From the NCBI GenBank assembly GCA_964644705.1, contig CAZXYF010000102.1:1-11167 (forward strand): 11,167 nt of DNA. Direction: 5' to 3'. The translations under genes were made by a program, and so were the position numbers. Of this stretch, positions 1 through 6,333 are shown piece after piece. The notes beneath the pieces are model-generated. The model saw only the letters and a list, made by a program, of their open reading frames with translations, had not been told where the DNA came from and searched no databases. Source of the stretch: CAZXYF01 sp964644705 (GTDB lineage Bacteria; Planctomycetota; Brocadiia; SM23-32). Position 1 is the first letter of the stretch, and each line of letters opens with the position of its first letter.

Positions 1-282
1 GGACAAGCCCGGCAGCAGGCCCATCTGGAATAACGTGGTTTACCGAATGTTTACCATGAAAGCAACAGAGGCCAAAGGGATTAGCGCTCATGAGGCCGTA
101 ATTCCTTGCGTGCCAGTAAGTTGGATGACGAAAATTGGTCGGGTGATCAAACACGACAATACCCATCATTATCCGCTTCGATCCACCCGCCGCGCCTCTA
201 CCGCCGTCGTGATGAAATTTGTTTCCGCCGCTGCCAGAGGCTCTATACAGAGAATGACGCCCCTCGAAAACCGGATCTTCAT
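1..282 (-). pseudogene. Remnant of a PmoA-like (DUF6807) family gene, truncated and frameshifted, running off the left edge
   Basis: Translating the minus strand from about 175 down to 1 gives an open frame with the run GIVVFDHPTNFRHPTYWH followed by ARNYGLMSANPFG. This strongly resembles the conserved 'DHPxNxRHPTxWHxRxYGLxxANPFG' signature of DUF6807 (PmoA-like) proteins, which are common near sugar-degradation genes in PVC bacteria and have no firmly established biochemical role. Family members are usually around 300 residues with this signature in the C-terminal half. Here the same frame meets an in-frame stop at 314-316 and has no good start before the internal ATGs at 169 and 166. A second frame, from an ATG at 282 to a stop at 169-171, ends in EARRVDRSG, which resembles the 'W-x-RA-x-WVDYSG' segment that normally comes just before the signature. 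That suggests one frameshift near 170. The N-terminal half of a normal protein is absent, because the STAS gene ends at 292. A decayed gene is my best reading; a sequencing error would explain the shift but not the missing half. Confidence 0.55.
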
Positions 283-291
283 GATGATCTT

Positions 292-798
292 TCAGCCGTC
301 TTCTAATTCCGACTCAAGCATGTCGATAAATGACTGGAAATTCTGTCGGTTACGTTCGTTAAGCTCTATCAGCTGCTCATGCATCTCTTTGATTTTCTTG
401 AGACGTTCCCGCTCATCACTCGGTAGATGTACAAAATCGATCTGGGACAATTCAAGTTCAGACGGCATCTCGCAGGGCTCGTCTTTAAAGGCGATCACGG
501 GAGTCAGACCAATCATTTCAAATTCATGTTTGGCATCCTCACTCGCGTTCACAACGAGAACACCCTTGCCCTGCCCCCGGGAACTTGACATTGCTGCGGA
601 AGCCACAACCCCCAAAAATGTGCTGTCCATAGCATTGCAGTCCCCGAGATCAAAGATAATATTGGTACATCCCTGCCTGAACATGGCCTTGATAAAATCA
701 GGCAATCCCAGGCAATTTTCCTGGGTCGCATGCCCCATGGGCTTAACGTAAATGGTCTTATCAAAAACTGCTACTAATATGCGTCCATCGTCTTCCAA
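292..798 (-). CDS. STAS-domain protein (anti-sigma-factor-antagonist-like)
   Basis: From the TTG at 798 the product has 168 residues. Residues about 5-105 read as a STAS domain: a strand with IYVKPMG, then NIIFDLGDC and AMDSTFLGVV (residues 56-65). The DST serine, Ser59, sits where the phosphorylatable serine of SpoIIAA-type anti-anti-sigma factors lies. Residues about 128-165 form a charged, probably helical or coiled-coil tail (DERERLKKIKEMHEQL onward). The reading frame is open further upstream to an ATG at 1089, but that stretch has no family resemblance. The TTG at 798 was chosen because GGAGG lies nine bases before it and the STAS fold begins at once. In the family, such proteins sequester anti-sigma kinases or act in phosphorelays in the cytoplasm. 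No partner kinase, phosphatase or sigma factor is visible here, so the target is unknown. The STAS call is fairly sure; the sigma-factor role is inference. Confidence 0.72.
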   Translation of the reverse strand: MEDDGRILVAVFDKTIYVKPMGHATQENCLGLPDFIKAMFRQGCTNIIFDLGDCNAMDSTFLGVVASAAMSSSRGQGKGVLVVNASEDAKHEFEMIGLTPVIAFKDEPCEMPSELELSQIDFVHLPSDERERLKKIKEMHEQLIELNERNRQNFQSFIDMLESELEDG

Positions 799-1375
799 TG
801 GCGCCAACCTCCAAATGATCTGCTTTCCATTCTGCCTCGCAACTATCTCATCAATACTGCGCGAACGGATCTGCTGCTCGATTGACTTATGACGGCATAA
901 ATACGCCACGATACGCAAGGATATAACAAATACTTCCCCTATGGCAAGTATTATAACCAAAGGGCGTACTCCATGCACACCGCTGCAAGCCCATCGCCCA
1001 TCGTGTTTTACCGTTCTGTTTCCCGAACCGGGGGGCACGGCCCCACCGTAACAACTTCGTCGCCACCCGCCCGAAGCAGTGCTGTCCAAAACCAGGAGAT
1101 TATTTTAAGAGCCTGTTGATGATCGGATAACGCCGGGATATGCCGGCCTAATTCCCTGCCCAGTGTGTTTCCGCCCGATACGGTACGGCGGTTCGGTCGG
1201 TAACAGGCCAGCCCCACCGTGCAGGTTTCCCGTCTGCATATTTGACGGCACTAACAGTTGATTGTCAACGGATCAACCGGTACCTTAGGTAATGTCTAAT
1301 TCCATACGTGCCTCTCTTTATCGGGCCGTTCTGTGCTCCGCGGCCTCCTTCCCTTTTTAGTCTTCTAATAGTTCT
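799..1375. other. Non-coding stretch between the divergent STAS and GT2-like genes
   Basis: I recognise no gene here in any frame. The minus-strand extension of the STAS frame contains a chance-looking hydrophobic run (about 905-965) but no start with a ribosome binding site. A minus-strand TATAAT lies at about 950-955 without a convincing -35 partner. The 10-mer GCCCCACCGT occurs at 1040-1049 and 1211-1220, and GTTTCCCG occurs near each copy. A GTTGA-TTG-TCAAC dyad lies at 1257-1269, nested in a second GTTGAT/ATCAAC pair ending at 1277. As the spacer between divergent genes, the stretch should hold promoters for both, but I cannot place either one with confidence. Confidence 0.4.
808..812 (-). 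promoter_or_regulatory. Shine-Dalgarno GGAGG that decides the TTG start of the STAS gene
   Basis: On the minus strand GGAGG is followed by nine bases and then TTG at 798. A second in-frame TTG at 807 directly abuts the GGAGG and is too close to be used. This site supports a 168-residue product over the 265-residue reading from the ATG at 1089. Confidence 0.6.
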
Positions 1376-1379
1376 GGAG
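1376..1379 (+). promoter_or_regulatory. Shine-Dalgarno GGAG deciding the start of the GT2-like gene
   Basis: GGAG at 1376-1379 lies eight bases before the TTG at 1388. It overlaps the alternative GTG at 1379, which has no other binding site upstream, so TTG 1388 is the better start. Confidence 0.45.
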
Positions 1380-1387
1380 TGAGTTCG

Positions 1388-2608
1388 TTGGCGGACGATT
1401 CTGACACAAGCGATGACATTTCTCTGGTCTCAGTCGTTATCCCCGTTCCAGCTGATCCTGACCGAGCGGTGGAGACCATCGAGAAGGTGAATAAACAAAC
1501 GTGGGAACAGCGCGAGACGGTTATCGTTTGCAGTCCGGACACAGAACTCGAATCGACCGATTATCCCAGGACCCGAGTGGTGCAGGAACAGCAGTGCGAG
1601 AATATGGCCCAGCTGATCAATTCGGGCATGAATGCTGCGAAGGGAGACGTCTGTGTTCTCCTCATGCCCAACTGCCTGCCCGCCGATGATCAATGGTTGA
1701 CGCACCTGGTCGCCCCGTTCGAGGACCCGGAGGTCACTGCTGTGGTGAGTCCGTGTGAGGGACATGAAACGCGCGAATCAAACTTGCCCGCCCGCTTGAT
1801 GGAATGCGTGGAAAGCCCGCAAATAGAACAGAGCGATGCGGAGGAGGCACGCGAGATTCACCTTCTCAGTCACCTCTGCGATGCTTTTCGTGCGGACATT
1901 GTCACTCCCTCCGATGACCTATATCACACCGGTTTCCCGACGCCAGGCGAGGCCGTGGACCTCTCGGTTCGAATCAGTTCTGCCAACCACAAGATGGTGC
2001 TCAGCCCGCGCGCAAAAGTGTTTTACTATGATCCGCCCAGAACCCGTTCACTGAAGACGGTCCTGCATAATGCCCTCCATTTTGGTCGAGCTGATGCCCT
2101 GCTGGGAAAAACTCACAATATTGACTGGATTGGGAGCCGTACCTATGCCGCAGCGGTTCTGTCATTTCTGGCTTTGCCTGTAGCACTGATAGACATACCG
2201 ATTGCCGTCATCTTCACCCTGATAATTTTTGCCTGGTGCTGGTTTCTGCCTCTACGCGTTCCTCTTTTGAAGTGGGAAATGCCCGTATCAGTGCTCCATA
2301 TAGGTGTCTATGCTGCAATAGTACTCTCAATTCGCGGTCATTGGGCCCCGTTTATCTTCCCCCCCCAGCAGTGGCATCCGGCTGTCATCCGTCAGTGGTG
2401 TTTCGTAACCGCACTGCCCCTCTCATTTCTTCTTATTCTATTCTACGATGGCATCCGTAGTGCTATTCGTGGTCTGAAGGACCTTCGTGGGATATACTTT
2501 GCCCCGACCATCCTTGTGCTGAGCATGCTCTGGAATCTCATTTCCGGCATCGGTTACATGGCGGGCTACTTCATGGGCCACGCGGATACGAATGAGGAGC
2601 CCGCTTAG
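1388..2608 (+). CDS. Membrane-anchored GT2-like glycosyltransferase with degenerate catalytic motifs
   Basis: The first 240 or so residues follow the GT2 (GT-A fold) pattern: VSVVIPVPAD near the N-terminus, then NSGMNAAKGDVCVLLMPNC and a late GEAVDLSVRISSANHKM segment followed by LSPRAKVFYYDPP. Four or more hydrophobic segments follow (about residues 255-292, 303-318, 341-357 and 374-398, counted from a GTG at 1379). The order, cytoplasmic catalytic domain then C-terminal membrane bundle, is that of polyprenyl- or lipid-linked sugar transferases and of some polysaccharide synthases. Two key motifs are altered. The DXD that binds metal and nucleotide, expected after 'LL', reads M-P-N; the catalytic ED of 'GEDxDLxxR' reads E-A. 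Activity by the usual GT2 mechanism is therefore doubtful; it may be a pseudoenzyme or use other residues. The start is TTG 1388 (GGAG eight bases upstream), or GTG 1379 as an alternative. The sugar epimerase downstream suggests a surface-glycan context, but 337 bases separate them. Confidence 0.75.
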   Translation: MADDSDTSDDISLVSVVIPVPADPDRAVETIEKVNKQTWEQRETVIVCSPDTELESTDYPRTRVVQEQQCENMAQLINSGMNAAKGDVCVLLMPNCLPADDQWLTHLVAPFEDPEVTAVVSPCEGHETRESNLPARLMECVESPQIEQSDAEEAREIHLLSHLCDAFRADIVTPSDDLYHTGFPTPGEAVDLSVRISSANHKMVLSPRAKVFYYDPPRTRSLKTVLHNALHFGRADALLGKTHNIDWIGSRTYAAAVLSFLALPVALIDIPIAVIFTLIIFAWCWFLPLRVPLLKWEMPVSVLHIGVYAAIVLSIRGHWAPFIFPPQQWHPAVIRQWCFVTALPLSFLLILFYDGIRSAIRGLKDLRGIYFAPTILVLSMLWNLISGIGYMAGYFMGHADTNEEPA

Positions 2609-2841
2609 GCCAAACATTTCACAAACCTCAAGCGTGAATTATTCTAAAAGCAGCCGCAGCCACAGGTAATGTCGAACAATCAGGGCAATTGTAAATCACA
2701 GCGTCTTTTTCAACAACTCAACCGACACCGGTTTGGTCTCCGACCGAGCCAGCAGTTGCGGTGTAAGAACACGAGCGCCTTTGTCTGTTCTCACAGATGG
2801 CGCACTGACGACTCGTGAAATCTCCGGGTTCGCAGGTTGTT

Positions 2842-2858
2842 TTGCAATCCGGATGCAA
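2842..2858. promoter_or_regulatory. Dyad TTGCA-N7-TGCAA, possible operator half of a pair
   Basis: Arms TTGCA (2842-2846) and TGCAA (2854-2858) flank a near-palindromic ATCCGGA core. A second dyad of the same type begins 12 bases later. The position, 90-100 bases before the epimerase start, suits a transcription-factor site. No regulator is identified. Confidence 0.25.
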
Positions 2859-2869
2859 GCGGCCATCTC

Positions 2870-2885
2870 TTGCGTTATATTGCAA
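2870..2885. promoter_or_regulatory. Dyad TTGC-N8-GCAA overlapping a TATATT, possible operator
   Basis: Arms TTGC (2870-2873) and GCAA (2882-2885) enclose GTTATATT, whose TATATT (2876-2881) resembles a -10 hexamer. It shares its arms with the dyad at 2842-2858. If real, a bound protein would cover the promoter of the epimerase-ribBA pair. Confidence 0.25.
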
Positions 2886-2906
2886 ATTTACTCCGTCCAA
2901 TCCAAT

Positions 2907-2930
2907 CGAGAACAGTAACGAGAACAGTAA
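2907..2930 (+). repeat. Perfect 12-bp tandem duplication just upstream of the epimerase start
   Basis: CGAGAACAGTAA occurs at 2907-2918 and again immediately at 2919-2930. A third partial match, 'AGTGAGACAG', follows. Two exact copies in a row suggest replication slippage. The repeat lies within the leader, 15 bases before the ATG at 2946. Confidence 0.8.
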
Positions 2931-2945
2931 AGTGAGACAGATATC

Positions 2946-3902
2946 ATGAGCATACTCGTAACCGGGGGAGCCGGTTTCATCGGGAGTCACGTTCTTGACC
3001 AACTCTCTGCCGATGGACGCTCCGCGATCTGTTTGGACAACTTCAACAACTATTACGATGTCTCCATCAAACGACGCAACACTCAGCATTTTTCGGATGA
3101 CGGAAACGTGCTGTGCATTGAAGGTGATATACGCGACCTGGGAACCTGTCGGCGCGTTTTCGAACAAAACGATGTCGAGTACGTGATCCATCTGGCCGCA
3201 CGTGCCGGCGTACGACCGTCCATTGAAGACCCCCTGCTCTACGAGTCCGTCAACTGCCAGGGTACGCTTAATTTACTGAAGTGTGCTCAGGAATTTGGAA
3301 CACAGAGATTTATTTTCGGGTCCAGTTCTTCGGTATATGGCGAAAGTGCAACGGCCCCATTTAAAGAAGAATGGGCCGCGGATCAACCGATCTCCCCCTA
3401 TGCGGCAACCAAACGCTCCGGGGAGCTCTTCTGCCACACCTACCATCACCTCTATGATATCCCGATAGTCGCATTGCGTTTCTTCACCGTTTACGGTCCA
3501 CGGCAGCGTCCCGATCTGGCCATTCACAAATTTACCCGCCTGATCGAAAATGATAAACCAATCCCGATGTACGGGGACGGCAGCAGCAAGCGAGATTACA
3601 CCTACATCACCGATATCGTGGATGGCGTTATCAGCGCCCTGGATAGTGAACTCCAATACGAAATCATCAATCTCGGCAACTCGGACCCGATCACGCTTCG
3701 TCGACTCATCACCATCATCGGTAAAGCCGTAGGTAAAGAACCGCGGATCAATCGGCTTCCCGATCAACCCGGCGACGTGTCCCTGACCTTCGCGGATGTC
3801 AGCAAAGCCGAAACGCTCCTGGATTACCACCCCGAAATTTCGATCGTTGATGGAATCAACCGATTCGTGCAATGGTATCGATCGAACCAGAAAAAACACT
3901 AA
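2946..3902 (+). CDS. NAD-dependent epimerase/dehydratase, UDP-glucuronate/UDP-glucose 4-epimerase type
   Basis: This 318-residue protein is a full-length extended short-chain dehydrogenase/reductase. The NAD-binding TGGAGFIGSH lies at residues 6-15, with a CLDNFNNYY segment after the second strand and GDIRDL near residue 60. HLAARAGVRPSIEDP (82-96) is the form typical of UDP-glucuronate 4-epimerases. The active site shows SSSSVYG (126-132) and the catalytic YAATK (Tyr152, Lys156), then RFFTVYGPRQRPDLAIHKF and the substrate-side PMYGDGSSKRDYTYITD. The family inverts or oxidises the C4 position of UDP-sugars through a transient keto intermediate, supplying sugar nucleotides for surface polysaccharides or lipopolysaccharide. 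The exact substrate cannot be read from motifs; UDP-glucuronate is the best guess and UDP-glucose the alternative. A GT2-like gene lies upstream, and ribBA follows after 15 bases, so the two are probably cotranscribed although their functions are unrelated. Confidence 0.9.
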   Translation: MSILVTGGAGFIGSHVLDQLSADGRSAICLDNFNNYYDVSIKRRNTQHFSDDGNVLCIEGDIRDLGTCRRVFEQNDVEYVIHLAARAGVRPSIEDPLLYESVNCQGTLNLLKCAQEFGTQRFIFGSSSSVYGESATAPFKEEWAADQPISPYAATKRSGELFCHTYHHLYDIPIVALRFFTVYGPRQRPDLAIHKFTRLIENDKPIPMYGDGSSKRDYTYITDIVDGVISALDSELQYEIINLGNSDPITLRRLITIIGKAVGKEPRINRLPDQPGDVSLTFADVSKAETLLDYHPEISIVDGINRFVQWYRSNQKKH

Positions 3903-3917
3903 CCACCGACACAATCC

Positions 3918-5216
3918 ATGAATACACCGAACGATAGAAACGACGTTTTTAGCGACGTACCTGCCGTGCTGGAGGACCTGCGGGAGGGCAAATTCGTTAT
4001 AATTGTTGACGATAAAAAACGAGAGAATGAGGGCGATCTCGCGCTGGCAGCCGAACACGTAACGCCAGAGGCAATTACGTTTTTTCTCAATAAAGCCAAA
4101 GGGTTTCTGTGCCTCGCCGTGGATTCGGATATCGCCGATGAAATGGAGCTTCCCCCCATGGTTTCCGACAACGCCAGTGCGTATCAGACCCCTTTCACTG
4201 TCTCGGTGGATGCCCGCCAGGGCATCACCACCGGAGTTAGCGCCCGCGACCGGACACGGACAATCCAAACGGTCATCAGCGACGACTCCCAGCCCGAAGA
4301 CCTTGTCCGTCCCGGTCATGTGCTCCCGCTGGCAGCTCGTAAAGGTGGAACACTGGTGCGAGCGGGTCACACCGAGGCCGCTGTCGATCTCTCTCGCCTG
4401 GCGGGGCTCAAACCGGCCGCCGCCATCTGCGAGGTGATGAACCCCGACGGCACTATGGCTAAACTGCCAGAACTGAAAACGATGGCTGAGGAGTTTGATC
4501 TGAAAATATGTTCCATCGTCGATATCATAAAGCATCGTCATCGTTCGGAATATCTGGTCAACAAAACCGTCTGCGTGGACATCCCAACCCCGTACGGGGA
4601 ATTCACCCTCCACTATTACAAATCTGACGTCGATCAGCGTGAGCACGTCGCCATCACCTGCGGTGATGTGGGCACGGATGATTCCACGGCAGCTGAAGCA
4701 ATCGACGAGCCACTACTGGTGCGCGTCCATGACGAATGTTTCACCGGCGATATACTGGGGTCGTTCCGGTGCGATTGTGGTGAACAACTTCACGCATCAC
4801 TACGAATGATTCAGGAAGAGGGACGCGGTCTGGTTCTGTACATGCGCCAGGAGGGCAGAGGCATCGGGCTGGAACACAAACTTCACGCCTACGTCCTCCA
4901 GGATCAGGGCTATGATACCGTGGAGGCAAACGAGGAGCTGGGGTTCCCCCCCGATAAACGAGAATATGGCGTGGGTGCCCAGATACTGCGACACCTGGGG
5001 GTTCGGCGTATGCGTCTCATATCAAACAATCCCCGTAAATTCCGGGCTCTCCGTGGTTATGGACTCGAAATCGTTGAACGTGTGCCTATTGAGATTGAAC
5101 CTCGGGAGGAAAATATCGGCTACCTGCGAACAAAAAAGGAAAAAATGGGTCATATGCTGGATCTGGAAGAGCAGCAGACAGAGCAAAATCCGGATCCGAA
5201 GGACGGGGACGAATGA
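3918..5216 (+). CDS. ribBA: Bifunctional riboflavin enzyme RibBA (DHBP synthase / GTP cyclohydrolase II)
   Basis: The 432-residue protein fuses both entry enzymes of riboflavin synthesis. Residues about 10-208 are 3,4-dihydroxy-2-butanone-4-phosphate synthase, acting on ribulose 5-phosphate: RENEGD at 35-40, GITTGVSARDRTRTI at 102-116, and RPGHVLPLAA with GHTEAAVDL at 131-157. Residues about 215-412 are GTP cyclohydrolase II: GDVGT (249-253), RVHDECFTGD then FRCDCGEQL with zinc ligands Cys274, Cys285 and Cys287 at the usual spacing, YMRQEGRGIGL (308-318), and the NNPRKF loop (370-375). All key residues of the second domain appear intact. In the first, the usual acidic pair before RENEGD is Lys-Lys (DDKKRENEGD), a minor variation. 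The last 20 residues are a polar tail. No ribH, ribE or ribD follows, so the rest of the pathway lies elsewhere. No FMN riboswitch is seen. There is no clear ribosome binding site in the 15-base gap, so translational coupling to the epimerase is possible. Confidence 0.96.
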   Translation: MNTPNDRNDVFSDVPAVLEDLREGKFVIIVDDKKRENEGDLALAAEHVTPEAITFFLNKAKGFLCLAVDSDIADEMELPPMVSDNASAYQTPFTVSVDARQGITTGVSARDRTRTIQTVISDDSQPEDLVRPGHVLPLAARKGGTLVRAGHTEAAVDLSRLAGLKPAAAICEVMNPDGTMAKLPELKTMAEEFDLKICSIVDIIKHRHRSEYLVNKTVCVDIPTPYGEFTLHYYKSDVDQREHVAITCGDVGTDDSTAAEAIDEPLLVRVHDECFTGDILGSFRCDCGEQLHASLRMIQEEGRGLVLYMRQEGRGIGLEHKLHAYVLQDQGYDTVEANEELGFPPDKREYGVGAQILRHLGVRRMRLISNNPRKFRALRGYGLEIVERVPIEIEPREENIGYLRTKKEKMGHMLDLEEQQTEQNPDPKDGDE

Positions 5217-5340
5217 CTGACCCCGTATAGTCCATACCAGCGCCGCAACCACCCACCAATGCCCTCGTGTTCCACGATATGAGATCGGATTACACAATTG
5301 TCGAGTTCGATCCCGAGTTTCACTTGGATTACCCCATTTC

Positions 5341-5346
5341 AGGAGG
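5341..5346 (+). promoter_or_regulatory. Strong Shine-Dalgarno AGGAGG setting a GTG start
   Basis: A perfect AGGAGG lies five bases before the GTG at 5352. It shows that the protein begins with TKKRREV and not at an upstream start at 5298, which has no binding site. Confidence 0.8.
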
Positions 5347-5351
5347 CAAAC

Positions 5352-5633
5352 GTGACCAAAAAACGGCGAGAAGTCATAACCTTTAAGGTGGATGAATCTC
5401 TTTTGAAAGCCATGAAAGGTGTTGACAATCGAAGTGAATTTATCCGCTCTGCCATTCTTTCCGCGCTTGAGAACCAATGTCCGCTGTGTAATGGCACAGG
5501 TGTGTTGTCTCCGCAACAAAAAGAACACTGGGATACATTCGCTCGGGATCACAGCCTGAAGGAATGTGATAAATGCCATGAGATCAAACTTGTGTGCGCC
5601 AATCGAAACTCTTCCGCTGCCGAGGACTGTTGA
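5352..5633 (+). CDS. Small ribbon-helix-helix (CopG/Arc-like) protein with a C-terminal two-CXXC zinc-finger-like module
   Basis: The product is 93 residues. The N-terminal half, KKRREVITFKVDESLLKAM then a segment with NRSEFIRSAILSALE, fits a ribbon-helix-helix DNA-binding fold: one basic beta strand followed by two helices, the second with the 'RSEFIRxAI' pattern of CopG/MetJ/NikR-type repressors. After residue 45 comes CPLCNGTG, a roughly 30-residue helical spacer, then CDKCHEIKLVC. Two CXXC pairs suggest one structural or sensory zinc site. Such folds act as dimers on palindromic operators. The zinc module could support oligomerisation or metal sensing, but this is inference. The gene has its own strong binding site 135 bases after ribBA and sits before the HAD-lolA-ogt-coaD run. 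Its target is unknown; a dyad at 5666-5692 is a candidate. Confidence 0.75.
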   Translation: MTKKRREVITFKVDESLLKAMKGVDNRSEFIRSAILSALENQCPLCNGTGVLSPQQKEHWDTFARDHSLKECDKCHEIKLVCANRNSSAAEDC

Positions 5634-5665
5634 GAGCGTCCGGTTATTTCGTCAAACGATACTGA

Positions 5666-5692
5666 ATCCATTATGATGCAGTAGGAATGGAT
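5666..5692. repeat. Inverted repeat between the RHH gene and the HAD gene
   Basis: ATCCATT (5666-5672) pairs with AATGGAT (5686-5692) across a 13-base loop, with one further pair after a single mismatch. No T-run follows, so it is not a typical terminator. It may be an operator for the neighbouring ribbon-helix-helix protein, a weak RNA hairpin, or chance. Confidence 0.3.
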
Positions 5693-5715
5693 CCGTATTT
5701 GCCGTGGAGATTGGC

Positions 5716-6333
5716 ATGACACAACTGCCCCCCATAAAATCCTTCATCTTTGATATGGACGGCACCCTCGTGGACTCCGACCTGGATTTTTCTCGCATCC
5801 GGGCCGAGGCTCAAGTGCCCTGCAACACCCCGATTCTGGAATATATCGATTCGGCTGCAGAGCAGGACCGGCGTCTCGCCCGGAAGGTTTTGCTTGAGCA
5901 CGAAGCGCGGGCAGCGGAAAGCTGTGAGCTTCTCCCCGATGTCCGAACGGTCCTTTCAACGCTCCGGGAACGGGGCCACCCAATCTCCATTTTGACACGA
6001 AACTCCGGGCGATCCGCGCGAATCGTCGTGGACCGTTTCCAACTGGAAGTTGATTGCGTCGTTTCCCGGGATGATGCCACGCCGAAACCCGCTCCGGATC
6101 CCGTGTATCACATTGCCGAGCAATTCGACACCCCTCCCCGCAATACGCTTCTGGTGGGGGATTACCTGTTCGACCTGGAATCCGCTCATGCAGCAGGCGC
6201 CAACAGCGCTCTGATACGCACCGAACGCACCGAGCCGTATTTACACCGTGCTGATCTTGTCCTGAACGCTGTATCGGAACTTCTGCAGCATTTGCCCCCA
6301 CAGGAACCTCCAGCGAATCGAGGTGAACGATGA
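5716..6333 (+). CDS. HAD-superfamily phosphatase, phosphoglycolate-phosphatase/beta-phosphoglucomutase-like
   Basis: The 205-residue protein has all four HAD motifs. Motif I is FDMDGTLVDS with the nucleophile Asp13 and the acid/base Asp15. Motif II is ILTRNS with Thr94. Motif III is the lysine of TPKPAPDP (Lys124). Motif IV is VGDYLFDLESA with Asp149 and Asp153. A helical cap lies between motifs I and II (about residues 20-75), as in subclass I HADs such as phosphoglycolate phosphatase (Gph). Expected activity is Mg-dependent hydrolysis of a small phosphate ester in the cytoplasm; the substrate cannot be deduced. ATG 5716 was chosen because GGAG lies six bases before it; the in-frame GTG at 5704 overlaps that site. 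Its stop codon overlaps the next start (ATGA), indicating translational coupling with the LolA-like gene. Confidence 0.88.
   Translation: MTQLPPIKSFIFDMDGTLVDSDLDFSRIRAEAQVPCNTPILEYIDSAAEQDRRLARKVLLEHEARAAESCELLPDVRTVLSTLRERGHPISILTRNSGRSARIVVDRFQLEVDCVVSRDDATPKPAPDPVYHIAEQFDTPPRNTLLVGDYLFDLESAHAAGANSALIRTERTEPYLHRADLVLNAVSELLQHLPPQEPPANRGER

Larger units (their letters stand above)
2609..2945. other. 337-base intergenic region upstream of the epimerase
   Basis: No gene, RNA or clear rho-independent terminator is visible. The region carries two TTGC/GCAA dyads (2842-2858 and 2870-2885) and a perfect 12-bp tandem duplication (2907-2930), listed separately. The open frame at 2733-2918 has no binding site and no recognisable protein. 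A TATATT at 2876-2881 could be a -10 element, but no convincing -35 lies 16-18 bases before it. The epimerase start at 2946 is preceded by a weak GTGAG at 2933-2937. Confidence 0.5.

Noticed and set aside
35..751. A 238-codon plus-strand open frame
   Set aside because: It is antisense to the STAS gene and the DUF6807 remnant. The product is serine-rich and low in pattern, typical of a shadow frame.
950..955. Minus-strand TATAAT as a promoter for the STAS gene
   Set aside because: No acceptable -35 hexamer lies 16-18 bases upstream, so it is mentioned only as a loose candidate.
799..1089. Extending the STAS gene upstream to the ATG at 1089, giving a hydrophobic segment near residue 50
   Set aside because: No Shine-Dalgarno precedes that ATG, the added residues look random, and GGAGG sits at the right distance before TTG 798.
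1040..1220. GCCCCACCGT repeated at 1040-1049 and 1211-1220, with GTTTCCCG near each copy, as a possible mobile-element end or MITE
   Set aside because: The copies are short, in the same orientation and not extended by further matching sequence. No target-site duplication or transposase is seen. Chance in GC-rich spacer DNA is as likely.
2733..2918. A 61-codon plus-strand open frame in the gap before the epimerase
   Set aside because: No binding site, no recognisable domain, unremarkable composition, and it overlaps the dyads and a possible promoter.
3273..4646. A 457-codon open frame on the minus strand, opposite the epimerase and ribBA
   Set aside because: It lies wholly antisense to two well-recognised genes. 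Its translation has no domain pattern, no signal and no binding site. It arises from codon bias in the opposing frames.
5217..5351. FMN riboswitch or terminator after ribBA
   Set aside because: I see neither the conserved RFN-element core sequences nor a GC-rich hairpin followed by a T-run.
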